Assembly: GCF_000687555.1 (NCBI RefSeq)
Contig: NZ_JHWJ01000001.1
Location: 62,001-126,000 of the forward strand
Direction: 5' to 3'
Source: [Clostridium] aerotolerans DSM 5434
GTDB taxonomy: Bacteria; Bacillota; Clostridia; Lachnospirales; Lachnospiraceae
Length of the DNA stretch: 64,000 bases
The notes under the pieces were generated by a model. It had not been told where the DNA came from. It saw only the letters and a program-made list of their open reading frames with translations, and did no database searches. Positions 9,304 to 21,565 of the stretch are shown one piece after another. The translations under genes were made by a program, and so were the position numbers. Positions within the stretch are counted from its first letter, which is position 1. Every line of letters starts with the position of its first letter.

Positions 9304-10236
9304 ATGGCAGAAAATAGGAAGAGAAATTGGACCTCAGCAGATATTCCTTCGCAAAAAGGTCGTTCGGTTGTTATTACAGGAACCGGTGGGATTGGCTATG
9401 AAACAGCATTGGCGATGACTAGGGCGGGAGCTGAAGTTATTATGGCGGGACGAAATAGAGATAAGGGTGACGAAGCCATAAAAAAAATTAAAAAATTGAT
9501 TCCAGCTGGAGATATACGTTTTGAAAAACTGGATCTGGCGGATCTGGCTTCGATAGAAGCATTTGGCGAACGGATAAGGGCACAACGCAAAAGTCTGGAT
9601 ATATTAATCAACAATGCAGCAGTAATGAATCCACCTCTGCGTAAAATTACAATAGATGGATTTGAGCTTCAAATGGGCACAAATTATCTTGGACATTTTG
9701 CATTAACAGCACAATTGCTTCCTCTTTTACAGAAAGGAAATAATCCTCGGGTGGTCACTTTGAGTAGTTTAGCTCATCTTCAGGGTGCTATAAACTTCGA
9801 TGATTTACAATCGGAGCAAAACTACAAACCAATGGTAAGCTATTCACAGTCAAAGCTCGCGTGCTTAATGTTTGCATTTGAACTACAACGGCGAAGTGAT
9901 GCAGCCGGCTGGGGAATCAGCAGCATGGGTGCACATCCAGGGATATCAAGAACAGAACTGATTCCCAATGGAGCTGGAAAGAACAGCCCTGCGGGTATCT
10001 TTCGTAGGCTATTTGGACCGATTTTATTTCAACCGGCTGCTCATGGAGCGTGGCCTTCCCTTTATGCGGCAACCGCAAAAGAGGCAAAGGGCGGAACATA
10101 TTACGGTCCTTCCAGAATGAGCGAGGTAAGAGGGTATCCAACAATAGCAAAAAATGCACCTTTGGCAAAGGATGCTGCAGTTGCTTCAAAGCTTTGGGAA
10201 GTATCTGAAAAGCTTACAAACGTAAGGTTTGTTTAA
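9304..10236 (+). CDS. short-chain dehydrogenase/reductase (retinol dehydrogenase-like)
   Basis: This SDR of about 310 residues has the cofactor motif TGTGGIGYE (one residue shifted from the usual TGxxxGIG), NNAAVM, and the catalytic Ser/Tyr/Lys set in TLSSLAHL and YSQSK. Its length and the insert after the catalytic Lys resemble retinol-dehydrogenase-like SDRs that reduce aldehydes or ketones with NADPH. AGGAG at 9291-9295 favours the second of two adjacent ATG codons. The upstream MerR-type promoter suggests induction by a reactive carbonyl or drug, which would fit a detoxifying reductase. The substrate is unknown. Confidence 0.85.
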   Translation: MAENRKRNWTSADIPSQKGRSVVITGTGGIGYETALAMTRAGAEVIMAGRNRDKGDEAIKKIKKLIPAGDIRFEKLDLADLASIEAFGERIRAQRKSLDILINNAAVMNPPLRKITIDGFELQMGTNYLGHFALTAQLLPLLQKGNNPRVVTLSSLAHLQGAINFDDLQSEQNYKPMVSYSQSKLACLMFAFELQRRSDAAGWGISSMGAHPGISRTELIPNGAGKNSPAGIFRRLFGPILFQPAAHGAWPSLYAATAKEAKGGTYYGPSRMSEVRGYPTIAKNAPLAKDAAVASKLWEVSEKLTNVRFV

Positions 10237-10306
10237 TACTTACAATATACATTGAAATTATAGCTTTGAATATTTAACAAACAATTAACCACTAAATGAC
10301 TATACT

Positions 10307-10346
10307 AAGGCACCCTACGCTAAGCTTCGTAGAGTGCCTTGTTTTT
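10307..10346 (+). terminator. intrinsic terminator after the SDR gene
   Basis: AAGGCACCCTACG pairs with CGTAGAGTGCCTT with one mismatch, around the loop CTAAGCTT, and is followed by GTTTTT. Confidence 0.85.
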
Positions 10347-10512
10347 ATAGTCTGATATTACCCGAATATGAATGGTTGAAAACAAGACACGTTGAGACAC
10401 ACAGGGGCTGACTCCTTTGGGAAAATCAATGTAAAAATTGAATTCCTTCTGCTGTGTATGGGCTAAAACATCAATAAATTACATTCAAAATTAAGCGGGA
10501 AAAACTTCGAAG

Positions 10513-11649
10513 TCACTTGCTGCTGGTCTTCTGGACCAAGTTCACGCCATCGTATACCAGACTTTCCACACTTGCAGCCTTCTGCAATATGTAATGATCA
10601 AAAAAGCTCCTCGTATAGTCTGTAACAAGATGTCGCATCTCCATAGAATCTCGATCGCCTCTGAATGCCTCATTAACACAGGTAAACACGATGTCGCAGT
10701 AATCTAAATGTGCAGCACGATCGACGGAAAAGTAATAGGTCTCCATGCTATTGTTAGAGCCAATGATTGCATTCATGTTATAGTTAGGTTCAGAAAACAG
10801 TAGTAAGAAGGGTTTGTTAAGATCGCTGTCAAGAAGGCCGAATGCACCGCTATCCAAGCCAATTCCGCAGATGAATCGGTAGTCGTCCCGGCAAACAATT
10901 GCCGTTGTAGGACCTCCATAAGAATGCCCGATTATGCCCATGCCGATGTCTAGAAGCAATCTGCCATGAAAGATGGAATTAAGCTTTCCAGAGTCCAGTT
11001 TGTAAAGATAATCTGCTACATGCCTTATATCTTCTGCCTGCAATTCACTATACTCTGTTAACTTGGCAAGTATTGGCAGTGTAAGTACATTTCGGCACAT
11101 CTCAAGGGCAGTTTTATCGTCAGGCTGCATCTCCATTTTACCAGCTAGCACCTGCATCCCCGGATCTTCCGAAAACGCCATAATCACATCCGAAAACCCC
11201 TTTGATACATTGAACAGGCGACCATCTTTACGCTTATACATGGTGCTATTCTGATGGCCGATGCTTACCACAACATACCCCAGGCTTGCCAGGTCTGTAC
11301 AGATCACGGTACCCCATTCTGGAGAACCGCCTCCGCCACAAACATAGAATATCACTGGATAGCGCTTTTCTTTCTCGGAGAGAGCAAGATCGTCGTAACA
11401 CTGAGTCTTGATATCGATAGAGAAAACATCCTTCAAGACAGTGATAAGTGGTTGCTCATGAAACATCTCGTAGACTTCAGGAAACATGTATGTTGATGTA
11501 ATCTTACCTTCGTTACTGTCGGACGGATAATATACAAACGCCGTCAGTTCTCTTTTTGTGTGATCTGATGCCGTATAGTCAAAATCCATCTGGGTTCGGC
11601 CGACCGTATAGCTGCCAACTGGTCTTGGAAATGCGTCATAAGTTTTCAT
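10513..11649 (-). CDS. alpha/beta hydrolase related to PAF-acetylhydrolase
   Basis: This 378-residue protein has the layout of platelet-activating-factor acetylhydrolase-like lipases. The N-terminus contains YPVIFYVCGGGGSPEW, which would supply the oxyanion hole, and the nucleophile elbow is GHSYGGPTTAI. A conserved Asp (LDSGAFGL region) and a late His (HLDYCDI) could complete the triad. No signal peptide is seen. The start at 11649 follows AAGGAGG by 9 bases; the open frame extends 43 residues further upstream but lacks a ribosome site and overlaps the TetR gene. It lies 34 bp after TetR and is probably co-transcribed and repressed by it. The substrate is likely an ester but is unproven. Confidence 0.8.
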   Translation of the reverse strand: MKTYDAFPRPVGSYTVGRTQMDFDYTASDHTKRELTAFVYYPSDSNEGKITSTYMFPEVYEMFHEQPLITVLKDVFSIDIKTQCYDDLALSEKEKRYPVIFYVCGGGGSPEWGTVICTDLASLGYVVVSIGHQNSTMYKRKDGRLFNVSKGFSDVIMAFSEDPGMQVLAGKMEMQPDDKTALEMCRNVLTLPILAKLTEYSELQAEDIRHVADYLYKLDSGKLNSIFHGRLLLDIGMGIIGHSYGGPTTAIVCRDDYRFICGIGLDSGAFGLLDSDLNKPFLLLFSEPNYNMNAIIGSNNSMETYYFSVDRAAHLDYCDIVFTCVNEAFRGDRDSMEMRHLVTDYTRSFFDHYILQKAASVESLVYDGVNLVQKTSSK

Positions 11650-11683
11650 TTGCTTGTTCCTCCTTATCTTCCATAAATCATAT

Positions 11684-12343
11684 TTACTCCTTGGCTTTCT
11701 CAAGGTCCCTGACAATTTTTGAATATTTATTATCTTCAAGTAGCCCATGACCCATAAAATCAGTAAAATACTTGCCAATCTTATTCTGCAGCTCAGGATC
11801 CTTAATATCGAATTCCCTAAAAAACATGACTAAATTAAACTGCATAGACTCAAACATAAAAGAAATCAGGTCATCGTCAATATTAGGTCTAAGATATCCA
11901 TCAATCCTCATTCGGCGTAAAATGTCCTTGATTAAGGGGAATGACTCGCCCTTTAGTACATTGAGATATACTTTAAGCAAAATGTGCTCAGGAATGTGTA
12001 AAAAAGTTTCGATGAGTTTGATTTCCAACTCGTTCAGTGGCTCGGTCACAGTATCATCAACGTTACCAAATAAGCCGGTAAGGAAAAACTGGAAAAGGGA
12101 ATCTTTATTACTGTTATTAAAATACGTAGCCCTTTTCTTAGTTACATTACGTATTAAGAGGCAATAAAGGTCATCTTTGTCCTCAAAATATCGATAAAAT
12201 GTTCCTGGGTGCATGGACAAACTATCCAAAACCATTTTCATAGTAATATCCTCGTAAAGATTATCAACAAAAAGCTGCATGGCGCTATTCGATATTTCCT
12301 CGCGCCTTGATTCGTTTAAACGAAAGAAAGTATTTTTTGGCAT
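11684..12343 (-). CDS. TetR-family transcriptional regulator
   Basis: This 219-residue repressor has an N-terminal helix-turn-helix (REEISNSAMQLFVDNLYEDI, then MHPGTFYRYFEDKDDLY) and a variable helical ligand domain. It is the first gene of a two-gene unit with the alpha/beta hydrolase. A perfect palindrome lies just upstream of its start, so autoregulation is likely. The ligand is not known. Confidence 0.9.
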   Translation of the reverse strand: MPKNTFFRLNESRREEISNSAMQLFVDNLYEDITMKMVLDSLSMHPGTFYRYFEDKDDLYCLLIRNVTKKRATYFNNSNKDSLFQFFLTGLFGNVDDTVTEPLNELEIKLIETFLHIPEHILLKVYLNVLKGESFPLIKDILRRMRIDGYLRPNIDDDLISFMFESMQFNLVMFFREFDIKDPELQNKIGKYFTDFMGHGLLEDNKYSKIVRDLEKAKE

Positions 12344-12357
12344 AGGGCGCTCCTTAT

Positions 12358-12387
12358 GTTATAGTGTGAATGTATTCACACTATAAC
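12358..12387. promoter_or_regulatory. perfect palindrome, probable TetR operator
   Basis: Two 13-bp arms (GTTATAGTGTGAA and its exact complement) flank the centre TGTA. The site begins 15 bp upstream of the TetR start codon, the classical position for an autoregulatory operator. Confidence 0.75.
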
Positions 12388-12823
12388 AATAATAAATTCA
12401 CGTGTCAAGTGGGAGTGAAAGATTAATATCATTACAAAAGATTAAAACCATAGCATAGAACATTTCCACCATTATCTTTCCAGGTATCATATAAACGAAA
12501 TTGTATCTGGCAAAACGGATATCAGAACTAAGGTAAGATCGTTTTACGACAAAAGGAGTACTGATTATACTAAATTTGAGAGTAAACTATTCCTTTTTGG
12601 TATTTCTCATCTTAGTAGACAAAGGTAAAAACAAAATCCTGTTTACTGAAATGGGAGTGTTTTATTTGTAAAAATCTCTGGCTTTTTTGAAGATGAACGT
12701 ATATGATTTAAGAAGGAATAGATGATTTTTGAAATGCTGGAAAGCATAAAGCGGAAGGGGGATTAGGAAGGACAGGAGCAAGAGGAATGATAATGAAAAT
12801 AAATGCTAAGGAGTGTGTATAAA
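12388..12823. other. 436-bp intergenic stretch with one copy of a dispersed repeat
   Basis: I see no gene here. Positions 12555-12588 carry an element of about 34 bp (ATTATACT then AATTTGAGAGTAAACT) that recurs almost unchanged at 18974-19008. The rest is AT-rich and otherwise featureless, apart from the ribosome site AAGGAG at 12807-12812 for the esterase. Confidence 0.5.
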
Positions 12824-13747
12824 ATGGAAGTAAAGAAATGGACTTACGACGAATTCCCCAATTTTACTGAGGAAGTGGAAGGTGCTGAACGGTTAAAAAC
12901 AACAGGGAATGAAATTGGAGTAGCTTTTCATCATGATGTAAAATACGCAGAAGTGAATGGAATTACACTACACCTGCAGATTCTGAGACCATTTACTAGA
13001 AATGAACCCGATAAAGTATATCCATGTATCGTATATGTGCAGGGATCTGCGTGGATGAAACAGGATGTATATGGTTCTTGTGCCTTACTTTCAAAACTGG
13101 CGGCAAAAGGGTATGTGATTGCAGTTGTTCAGTACAGACATTCGGGCATTGCGGCATTTCCGGCTCAGGTTCAGGATGCAAGGAATGCAATTCGGTATAT
13201 TCGTGTACACGCAGGCGATTATTCTATAGATCAGGACAATATATTTGTTGGCGGAAGCTCCTCCGGTGGTCAGGTGGCTATGTTCTGCGGAATCGTAAAA
13301 GAAGGTGATGAAATGGACGCAACGCTTTATCCAGGAGTATCGGCAGAAGTAAAAGGGATTCTGGATTATTATGGCGCTGTCAGTATGCTGGAGGAAGATG
13401 GGTTCCCATCAACTTTAAATCATCATCTTCCGGACAGCCCTGAGGGAATGGTTATGGGACACGTTAATTTAAGAGAAAGACCGGAGCTTCGAGAAAAAGC
13501 AACGGTAGAGTGTTATATTACAAATAAGCTTGAAATAGCACCTGTTATCATATTACATGGGACGAAGGATCGTACTGTCAACGTATCCCAAAGTGTGAGT
13601 CTTTATCGGAAATTAAACGCTTGCGGTAAAAATGCCAGGCTGTATTTACTTGATGGAGCAGATCATGGAGGAGCAGAATTCTGGACGGAAGAAGTTTGCA
13701 ATATAGTTGATGATTTTATTAAAACTATTTTGCATGTAAGCAACTAG
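12824..13747 (+). CDS. BD-FAE/HSL-like esterase (alpha/beta hydrolase)
   Basis: The 307-residue protein shows the catalytic elbow GGSSSGGQ, an early VYVQGSAW segment in place of the oxyanion-hole HGGxW, and the late acid and base in HGTKDRTV and DGADHGG. This matches bacterial carboxylesterases and BD-FAE (PF20434) enzymes that act on acetylated or feruloylated plant material or small esters. No secretion signal is seen, so it acts in the cytoplasm. The start was chosen from AAGGAG at 12807. The cupin gene follows after 80 bp. Confidence 0.82.
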   Translation: MEVKKWTYDEFPNFTEEVEGAERLKTTGNEIGVAFHHDVKYAEVNGITLHLQILRPFTRNEPDKVYPCIVYVQGSAWMKQDVYGSCALLSKLAAKGYVIAVVQYRHSGIAAFPAQVQDARNAIRYIRVHAGDYSIDQDNIFVGGSSSGGQVAMFCGIVKEGDEMDATLYPGVSAEVKGILDYYGAVSMLEEDGFPSTLNHHLPDSPEGMVMGHVNLRERPELREKATVECYITNKLEIAPVIILHGTKDRTVNVSQSVSLYRKLNACGKNARLYLLDGADHGGAEFWTEEVCNIVDDFIKTILHVSN

Positions 13748-13829
13748 TAGGAACGCAGACACTTTAATATCAAAAGCAGATAAATGTTTGTATCAGGCAA
13801 ACATACTTACGTAAGATTGGAGACGAAAA

Positions 13830-14189
13830 ATGGAAAAAGTTAATGTTTATGAAAAGTTAAGTACATTCAGTGATTATTGGAGTCCTAAGATTGTTGGTGA
13901 AATGAGTGATTGGCATGTAAAGCTGGTAAAGCTGAAAGGTGAATTTTTATGGCATTTACATGAAAATGAGGATGAAATGTTCATGGTTATTAAGGGAAGA
14001 TTGGTAATTAAGCTTCGTACGGAAGACATTGTCTTAAACGAGGGCGAATTATTTATTATACCAAAAGGAACAGAGCATATGCCGGTTGCTGAGGATGAAG
14101 TACACGTTATGCTCATTGAACCAAAAACGACATTGAATACGGGGAACGTTAAAAACGAAAGGACGAAGGAGCACTTGGAAGAAATATAA
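13830..14189 (+). CDS. small cupin-domain protein
   Basis: This 119-residue single cupin has the first motif as WHLHENEDEMFMVIKG, giving two His and a Glu as possible metal ligands, and the second motif as GELFIIPKGTEHMP. Such stand-alone cupins are often annotated as mannose-6-phosphate isomerase-like, but no function follows from the fold. It lies downstream of the esterase and may share its transcript. A short dyad (CTTACGTAAG, 13806-13815) sits just before its ribosome site. Confidence 0.8.
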   Translation: MEKVNVYEKLSTFSDYWSPKIVGEMSDWHVKLVKLKGEFLWHLHENEDEMFMVIKGRLVIKLRTEDIVLNEGELFIIPKGTEHMPVAEDEVHVMLIEPKTTLNTGNVKNERTKEHLEEI

Positions 14190-14191
14190 GA

Positions 14192-14341
14192 AAGAAGGAT
14201 CAGCTTAGAGCGGAAATTGATTATCGCGTGAATCTGAAGTCAGAATTAATTGTGGTAGATTTGCACGCTAAGATGGATAGACTCATTGAGCAGCAAGATA
14301 AAATCTGCGCCAGGCTGGAAGCGTTAGAGATAAAAAAGTAA
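14192..14341 (+). pseudogene. C-terminal relic of a DUF1003-type membrane protein
   Basis: The frame reads KKDQLRAEIDYRVNLKSELI, then DLHAKMDRLIEQQ, to a stop at 14339-14341. The dYxVNLKxE pattern followed by a leucine-rich coil is typical of the C-terminus of DUF1003 proteins, whose two membrane helices would lie upstream. Those are missing because the cupin gene abuts this stretch, so only a tail remains. The assignment rests on remembered family pattern. Confidence 0.5.
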
Positions 14342-14381
14342 GAAGGAATTAAACCCAATGAAACACAACAGTAACAACATT

Positions 14382-14408
14382 AAAAGCCGCCAGCGATGAC
14401 GGCTTTTT
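14382..14408 (+). terminator. intrinsic terminator
   Basis: AAAGCCG and CGGCTTT form a stem around a 10-base loop, with a run of T at the end. It closes the esterase/cupin unit. Confidence 0.8.
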
Positions 14409-14561
14409 GAAATATCGCACCCATTGTCGTAAATTTGAACTTTAATAACTCCACTTGTCATGCAGTCTTTCAAGCCATGAATGCTATAAAGGTATAAACT
14501 AATGGTGAAACCCATGAATTACCCGTTTCAAATATATCGTATAAAAAAGATAAATTTCTCC

Positions 14562-14589
14562 TTGACGAAATAAAGTAATATGGTAGAAT
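14562..14589 (+). promoter_or_regulatory. promoter for the RpiR gene
   Basis: TTGACG (14562-14567) and TAGAAT (14584-14589) are spaced by 16 bp. They lie 28 bp upstream of the RpiR-family start codon and look like a housekeeping sigma-A promoter. Confidence 0.6.
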
Positions 14590-14617
14590 AATTTCAGCAA
14601 AATTTCAGGAGGCGTAT

Positions 14618-15418
14618 ATGGGAATTTTATTAAATCGTTTATTAATCATATTAAATGACAGTGATTTAAAATCAACAGATTATCATATTGCGTTTACCTT
14701 ATTATCCAATTTTTATTCCATCAATGAGATGACCATAGGAGAGGTGGCTGACTTATGCTCAGTTTCTAAGTCCACCATATCAAAGTTTATAAGAAAGCTT
14801 CATTTTGAAGATTATTCGGATTTTAAAGCGGCTGCCCCATTTGTGGAAAACCGGAGCGGATTCAAACTAAATTATAATCGGAATATTGCGGAATATATTG
14901 AGCAGAATAATATGGATTCCTATATTGACAGTATTTTAGCTGATATTTCCTCCTGTAAAAAAAATATTGATATGGAAAAGGTCAAGGAATTAGCTGGATA
15001 TCTGGTCAGCTACAAAAAAGTAGCAAGCTTTGGTTTGCTGTTTTCTCAGCTTGGAGCGATGGATCTGCAGACAAAGCTTGCGTATAATGGTAAGTTTATC
15101 GTTACAAACTTAAGTGATGTTAAGCAGGATGATTACATTAATAATGCTGGAGATGATACTCTGATTATCATATACTCTAATTCTGGTTCGTACATTCAGC
15201 GGTACATGCTCTCGGAATTTCAGACTAAAAAAGATTATTCTAAAATAAAAGCAAAGATTGTTTTAATCACCGGAAATGCCAGGATGCAAAATCACCCCGA
15301 TGTGGACCTGTGCATCCAATTTACCCATAATTCTACCGTTCAGACCCACTCTATCATCTATCCTTTGATCAACGATATCATTATAACGGAATATAGAAAA
15401 CTGACAAGAAAGAGATAA
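14618..15418 (+). CDS. RpiR/MurR-family sugar regulator
   Basis: The 266-residue regulator has an N-terminal HTH_6 domain (MTIGEVADLCSVSKSTISKFIRKL) and a C-terminal SIS sugar-phosphate isomerase-like domain (VASFGLLFSQ, then DTLIIIYSNSGS). It would sense a sugar phosphate. It directly precedes a beta-glucoside PTS operon, so a phosphorylated glucoside or glucose 6-phosphate is the likely signal. AGGAGG precedes the start. Confidence 0.9.
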   Translation: MGILLNRLLIILNDSDLKSTDYHIAFTLLSNFYSINEMTIGEVADLCSVSKSTISKFIRKLHFEDYSDFKAAAPFVENRSGFKLNYNRNIAEYIEQNNMDSYIDSILADISSCKKNIDMEKVKELAGYLVSYKKVASFGLLFSQLGAMDLQTKLAYNGKFIVTNLSDVKQDDYINNAGDDTLIIIYSNSGSYIQRYMLSEFQTKKDYSKIKAKIVLITGNARMQNHPDVDLCIQFTHNSTVQTHSIIYPLINDIIITEYRKLTRKR

Positions 15419-15517
15419 GCTGACGGATCAGGTCGCTTATTTTTTTTATTATTTAATGCAGAGTTTCCAAAAATCGAACTTTTAAAATCGAAGCAAAAAA
15501 TGTGTTATGATTCGATT
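15419..15517 (+). promoter_or_regulatory. terminator then candidate RpiR operator and promoter
   Basis: A bulged hairpin (AAGCTGAC with GTCGCTT) followed by eight T ends the RpiR gene. Downstream, the hexamer ATCGAA occurs twice as a direct repeat (15471-15478 and 15484-15492) and once inverted (TTCGATT, 15511-15517), overlapping a possible -10 box TATGAT at 15506-15511. The repeats are a plausible operator for the RpiR protein on the PTS operon. Confidence 0.5.
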
Positions 15518-15578
15518 ACAAACAAAGATACCTTGGCCAGGGGAGACAGACAGTAAGACGTGAGGAGGGATATTTATT

Positions 15579-18933
<3,355 letters not shown>

Positions 18934-18973
18934 AACGGATAGCAGAAGTGAATGAAGATTGCTTGACTATATG

Positions 18974-19008
18974 AGGAGTAATAATTATACTGAATTTGAG
19001 AGTAAACT
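18974..19008 (+). repeat. second copy of the dispersed 34-bp element
   Basis: GGAGTAATAATTATACT followed by GAATTTGAGAGTAAACT matches 12555-12588 in all but about three positions. This copy ends only 26 bp before the hydroxyacid dehydrogenase start, so it may act as a leader or regulatory site, or mark a past recombination. Confidence 0.55.
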
Positions 19009-19034
19009 TATAAAGCTTGAAAGGTGGTTTAGTG

Positions 19035-19982
19035 ATGAAAATTCTTATAGTTGGCTATTTCACTGAGACTTCAAAAGTAAATATAATTAGGAATTTTCCA
19101 GAAGAATGGAACGTTGTAATTGTTCCGCCTGGGGAGGAAATGCTGCATCATATAGCAGATTGCCAGGTAATCATACCAGAACATGTTAAAATTGACTTCA
19201 ATCTACTTTCTAAAGCTAAAAAATTAAAATTAGTGCAGACAGGTGCAGGTTATGATAATGTTGACATCGATGCCTGTACGAAGCTCGGTATTTGGGCGGC
19301 CAATGCTTCAGGGGTGAATGCTCAGGCAGTGGCCGAGCACGTAATGGCATTCATTTTGTCTTATTATAAAAACATCCTATTCCTTGATATTTTCATGAAA
19401 AACAAGATAGATCAAGATCAACTTTATTATACGGGAAGTGAGTTAAATGGCAAAACAATTGGAATTATCGGGTATGGCGCCATTGGTAAAAAAGTAGCCC
19501 GGTTTTGTAAGGCATTTGATATGAATGTGCTGGTCCATACAAGAAATGCTGCAGTGCAGTCTGATGGGGTAATTCAAGTAGTAAATTTCGATGATCTTGT
19601 AAGCCAATCAGATATCGTAACGGTACACTCATCCTTGAACCCGCAAAGCCAAAAGCTAATGAATAAAGAGGTATTCAAAAAGATGAAGAATACCGCGTTA
19701 TTTATCAATACAGCCCGTGGTGGAATCGTAGATGAAGGGGATTTAATAGAGGCGTTAAAAAACAAAGATATCTCTGGTGCATGCCTTGATGTGTTTGAAA
19801 AGGAACCCCTTCCCATTGACAGTGAACTCCGTAATCTAAGTAATGTAATACTTACGCCTCATACAGCAGGCATGCCTGACGGTATCAAATTCCATAAAAA
19901 GAGATATGATTTCTTTATAAGTAATATTAAATGTATAGAAAATGGGGAAGAACCAGAAAGTAAGCTGAACCAATTGATATAG
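19035..19982 (+). CDS. D-isomer-specific 2-hydroxyacid dehydrogenase
   Basis: This 315-residue enzyme interconverts a 2-keto acid and a D-2-hydroxy acid with NAD(P). The cofactor domain holds GIIGYGAIGKKVA. The catalytic Arg lies in INTARGGIVDEGDL, and the Glu and His are expected in CLDVFEKEPLP and LTPHTAG. Length and motifs match the phosphoglycerate/glyoxylate reductase subgroup. It follows the PTS/GH1 operon but has its own leader carrying the dispersed repeat. The substrate is unknown. Confidence 0.9.
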   Translation: MKILIVGYFTETSKVNIIRNFPEEWNVVIVPPGEEMLHHIADCQVIIPEHVKIDFNLLSKAKKLKLVQTGAGYDNVDIDACTKLGIWAANASGVNAQAVAEHVMAFILSYYKNILFLDIFMKNKIDQDQLYYTGSELNGKTIGIIGYGAIGKKVARFCKAFDMNVLVHTRNAAVQSDGVIQVVNFDDLVSQSDIVTVHSSLNPQSQKLMNKEVFKKMKNTALFINTARGGIVDEGDLIEALKNKDISGACLDVFEKEPLPIDSELRNLSNVILTPHTAGMPDGIKFHKKRYDFFISNIKCIENGEEPESKLNQLI

Positions 19983-20020
19983 TTCTGACTCAATAGAAAT
20001 ATTTTGACGAGTATATTATA

Positions 20021-20056
20021 TAGAAAGATTTCTGGTCTGGGCCAGAAGTCTTTCTA
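20021..20056. terminator. hairpin between convergent genes
   Basis: A 15-bp stem (TAGAAAGATTTCTGG with CCAGAAGTCTTTCTA, one wobble) surrounds a 6-base loop. It has no good T-run, but its place between two converging genes suggests a termination role. Confidence 0.5.
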
Positions 20057-20087
20057 TGCCTCAATAACCCTTCTTTCGTGGGATTTA

Positions 20088-21431
20088 TTAAAAAATTTGT
20101 TCCACGATCTTTAAAATACCATCTTCAATATATTCCTTCTCCACATTTGAAATATTAAGTTTTAAAATAGAGTCTTTTTCATGAAAGGAACTCAGATAAT
20201 TATTATCTGCTCCATCAACAAGAATTGATTGATTCTTTAGTCGATGTATCACCTTTTCACACGATATCTGCTCCCCCAATTCAATATAAGTATGGAAAGC
20301 AATATTTTTGATAGGAGTATACGAAAAGTTACTTGGATACTTCTTTTTTTGTTCGCGTTCCAATGCTGATATTAAGCAGTTTGTCCTTGAATCATAGGTC
20401 GCCTTCATTTTTTCTTTATGCCGTTCAAACATGCCGTTTTTAATATAGATTTCTAATGCAGCCTGTGAAAGCATAGAACTGTCGATATCAAGAATTCGTT
20501 TGTACTGACTGAATATCTCAATCAGTGTATCAGGGATAACGGCAATGCCAATTCTTAATCCAGGAAAGATGATTTTAGAAAAACTCTTTAAATAGATAAC
20601 ATGGGTAAAATCATCGTAGGAATAGATTGGGTCAGCCTTTGAATTTTGTTCAAAATCAGCTAAGTAATCATCTTCAACAATGAATACATGATATCTTTGT
20701 GCCAGTTCTAAAATTTTCTTTTTCTCTTCCTGCGTGTAGGAGGTCCCAAGAGGATTATGATATCTTGGCATCGTATAAAAAAATTTGATATCTTCTTCTT
20801 TAAATATTCTTTCTAATTCTGCTAAATCAATTCCTTTGCCGGTTCTCTTAATTCCAAGTACTGGTACTTTCAGTACTTCTAAAGATTCGATGAATAAATG
20901 ATAACCTGGTTGCTCGATTAATATGGTTTTTCTATTATTTGGGAAAGGTATTACCGCCAGGATGGATAAAGCCTGCTGAATTCCAGAGGTTATAAAAATA
21001 CTGTGATTCTTGGCAAAGACCTGATAATTGGTTAACTGTTTTTGGACCACATCGATTAGAGAGGGCAGTCCCCTGGGAGTACCATAGATAAACAAATCAT
21101 TCTTATAGATGTCAATTGCCTGATTGATGCAGTGTTGAAAATCTAAATACGGAAACACCGCAGGGTCAGGAGAAGAAGAGGAAAAATTGAGTACCAGCTT
21201 CTTATCTTGACTTGATTCGGTTTTTGATGTTACAACATAATATCCGCTTTTGGGTAGGGAATAGATGATATGTTTCCGTTCCAATTCAGCAAGTGCACGA
21301 ATTACCGTACTTTTATTGCAGTGATAGGAGGCGGATAAGCTGCGGATGGAAGGCATTTTATCACCTTGCCTATAATTACCGCTTTTTATCATGCTTTCAA
21401 GTTCATTTAATAATGATAAATATTTATACAT
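20088..21431 (-). CDS. MocR/PdxR-type GntR-aminotransferase regulator
   Basis: The 447-residue protein fuses an N-terminal GntR winged helix (GDKMPSIRSLSASYHCNKST) to a fold-type I aminotransferase domain. The PLP Lys is expected in YLKSFSKIIFPGLRIG, and the cofactor-binding Asp in FIVEDDYLADF. MocR proteins usually act as transcription factors that bind PLP rather than as enzymes. The start at 21431 is set by GGAGG 8 bases upstream; the longer frame begins inside the operator region. It is divergent from a GNAT gene, with matching GGTAC repeats between them, so it probably controls the GNAT/hydrolase pair and itself. Confidence 0.9.
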   Translation of the reverse strand: MYKYLSLLNELESMIKSGNYRQGDKMPSIRSLSASYHCNKSTVIRALAELERKHIIYSLPKSGYYVVTSKTESSQDKKLVLNFSSSSPDPAVFPYLDFQHCINQAIDIYKNDLFIYGTPRGLPSLIDVVQKQLTNYQVFAKNHSIFITSGIQQALSILAVIPFPNNRKTILIEQPGYHLFIESLEVLKVPVLGIKRTGKGIDLAELERIFKEEDIKFFYTMPRYHNPLGTSYTQEEKKKILELAQRYHVFIVEDDYLADFEQNSKADPIYSYDDFTHVIYLKSFSKIIFPGLRIGIAVIPDTLIEIFSQYKRILDIDSSMLSQAALEIYIKNGMFERHKEKMKATYDSRTNCLISALEREQKKKYPSNFSYTPIKNIAFHTYIELGEQISCEKVIHRLKNQSILVDGADNNYLSSFHEKDSILKLNISNVEKEYIEDGILKIVEQIF

Positions 21432-21448
21432 GGCACACACCTCCATTT

Positions 21449-21498
21449 CTGTACCGGTACAGATTGACTTTGTTTACATTGTAACATGGTACGGTATC
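21449..21498. promoter_or_regulatory. GGTAC repeats, candidate MocR operator
   Basis: A perfect 14-bp palindrome CTGTACCGGTACAG (21449-21462) is followed by a further ATGGTACGGTAT half-site near 21486-21497. MocR regulators commonly bind sets of direct and inverted repeats in the divergent promoter, which is where these lie. Confidence 0.6.
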
Positions 21499-21565
21499 AA
21501 TTAAAATAGAAATATGAAAACTATAAACTTAAAAGCAAATGGATCGTAGATGGAGGAACAAGGAA

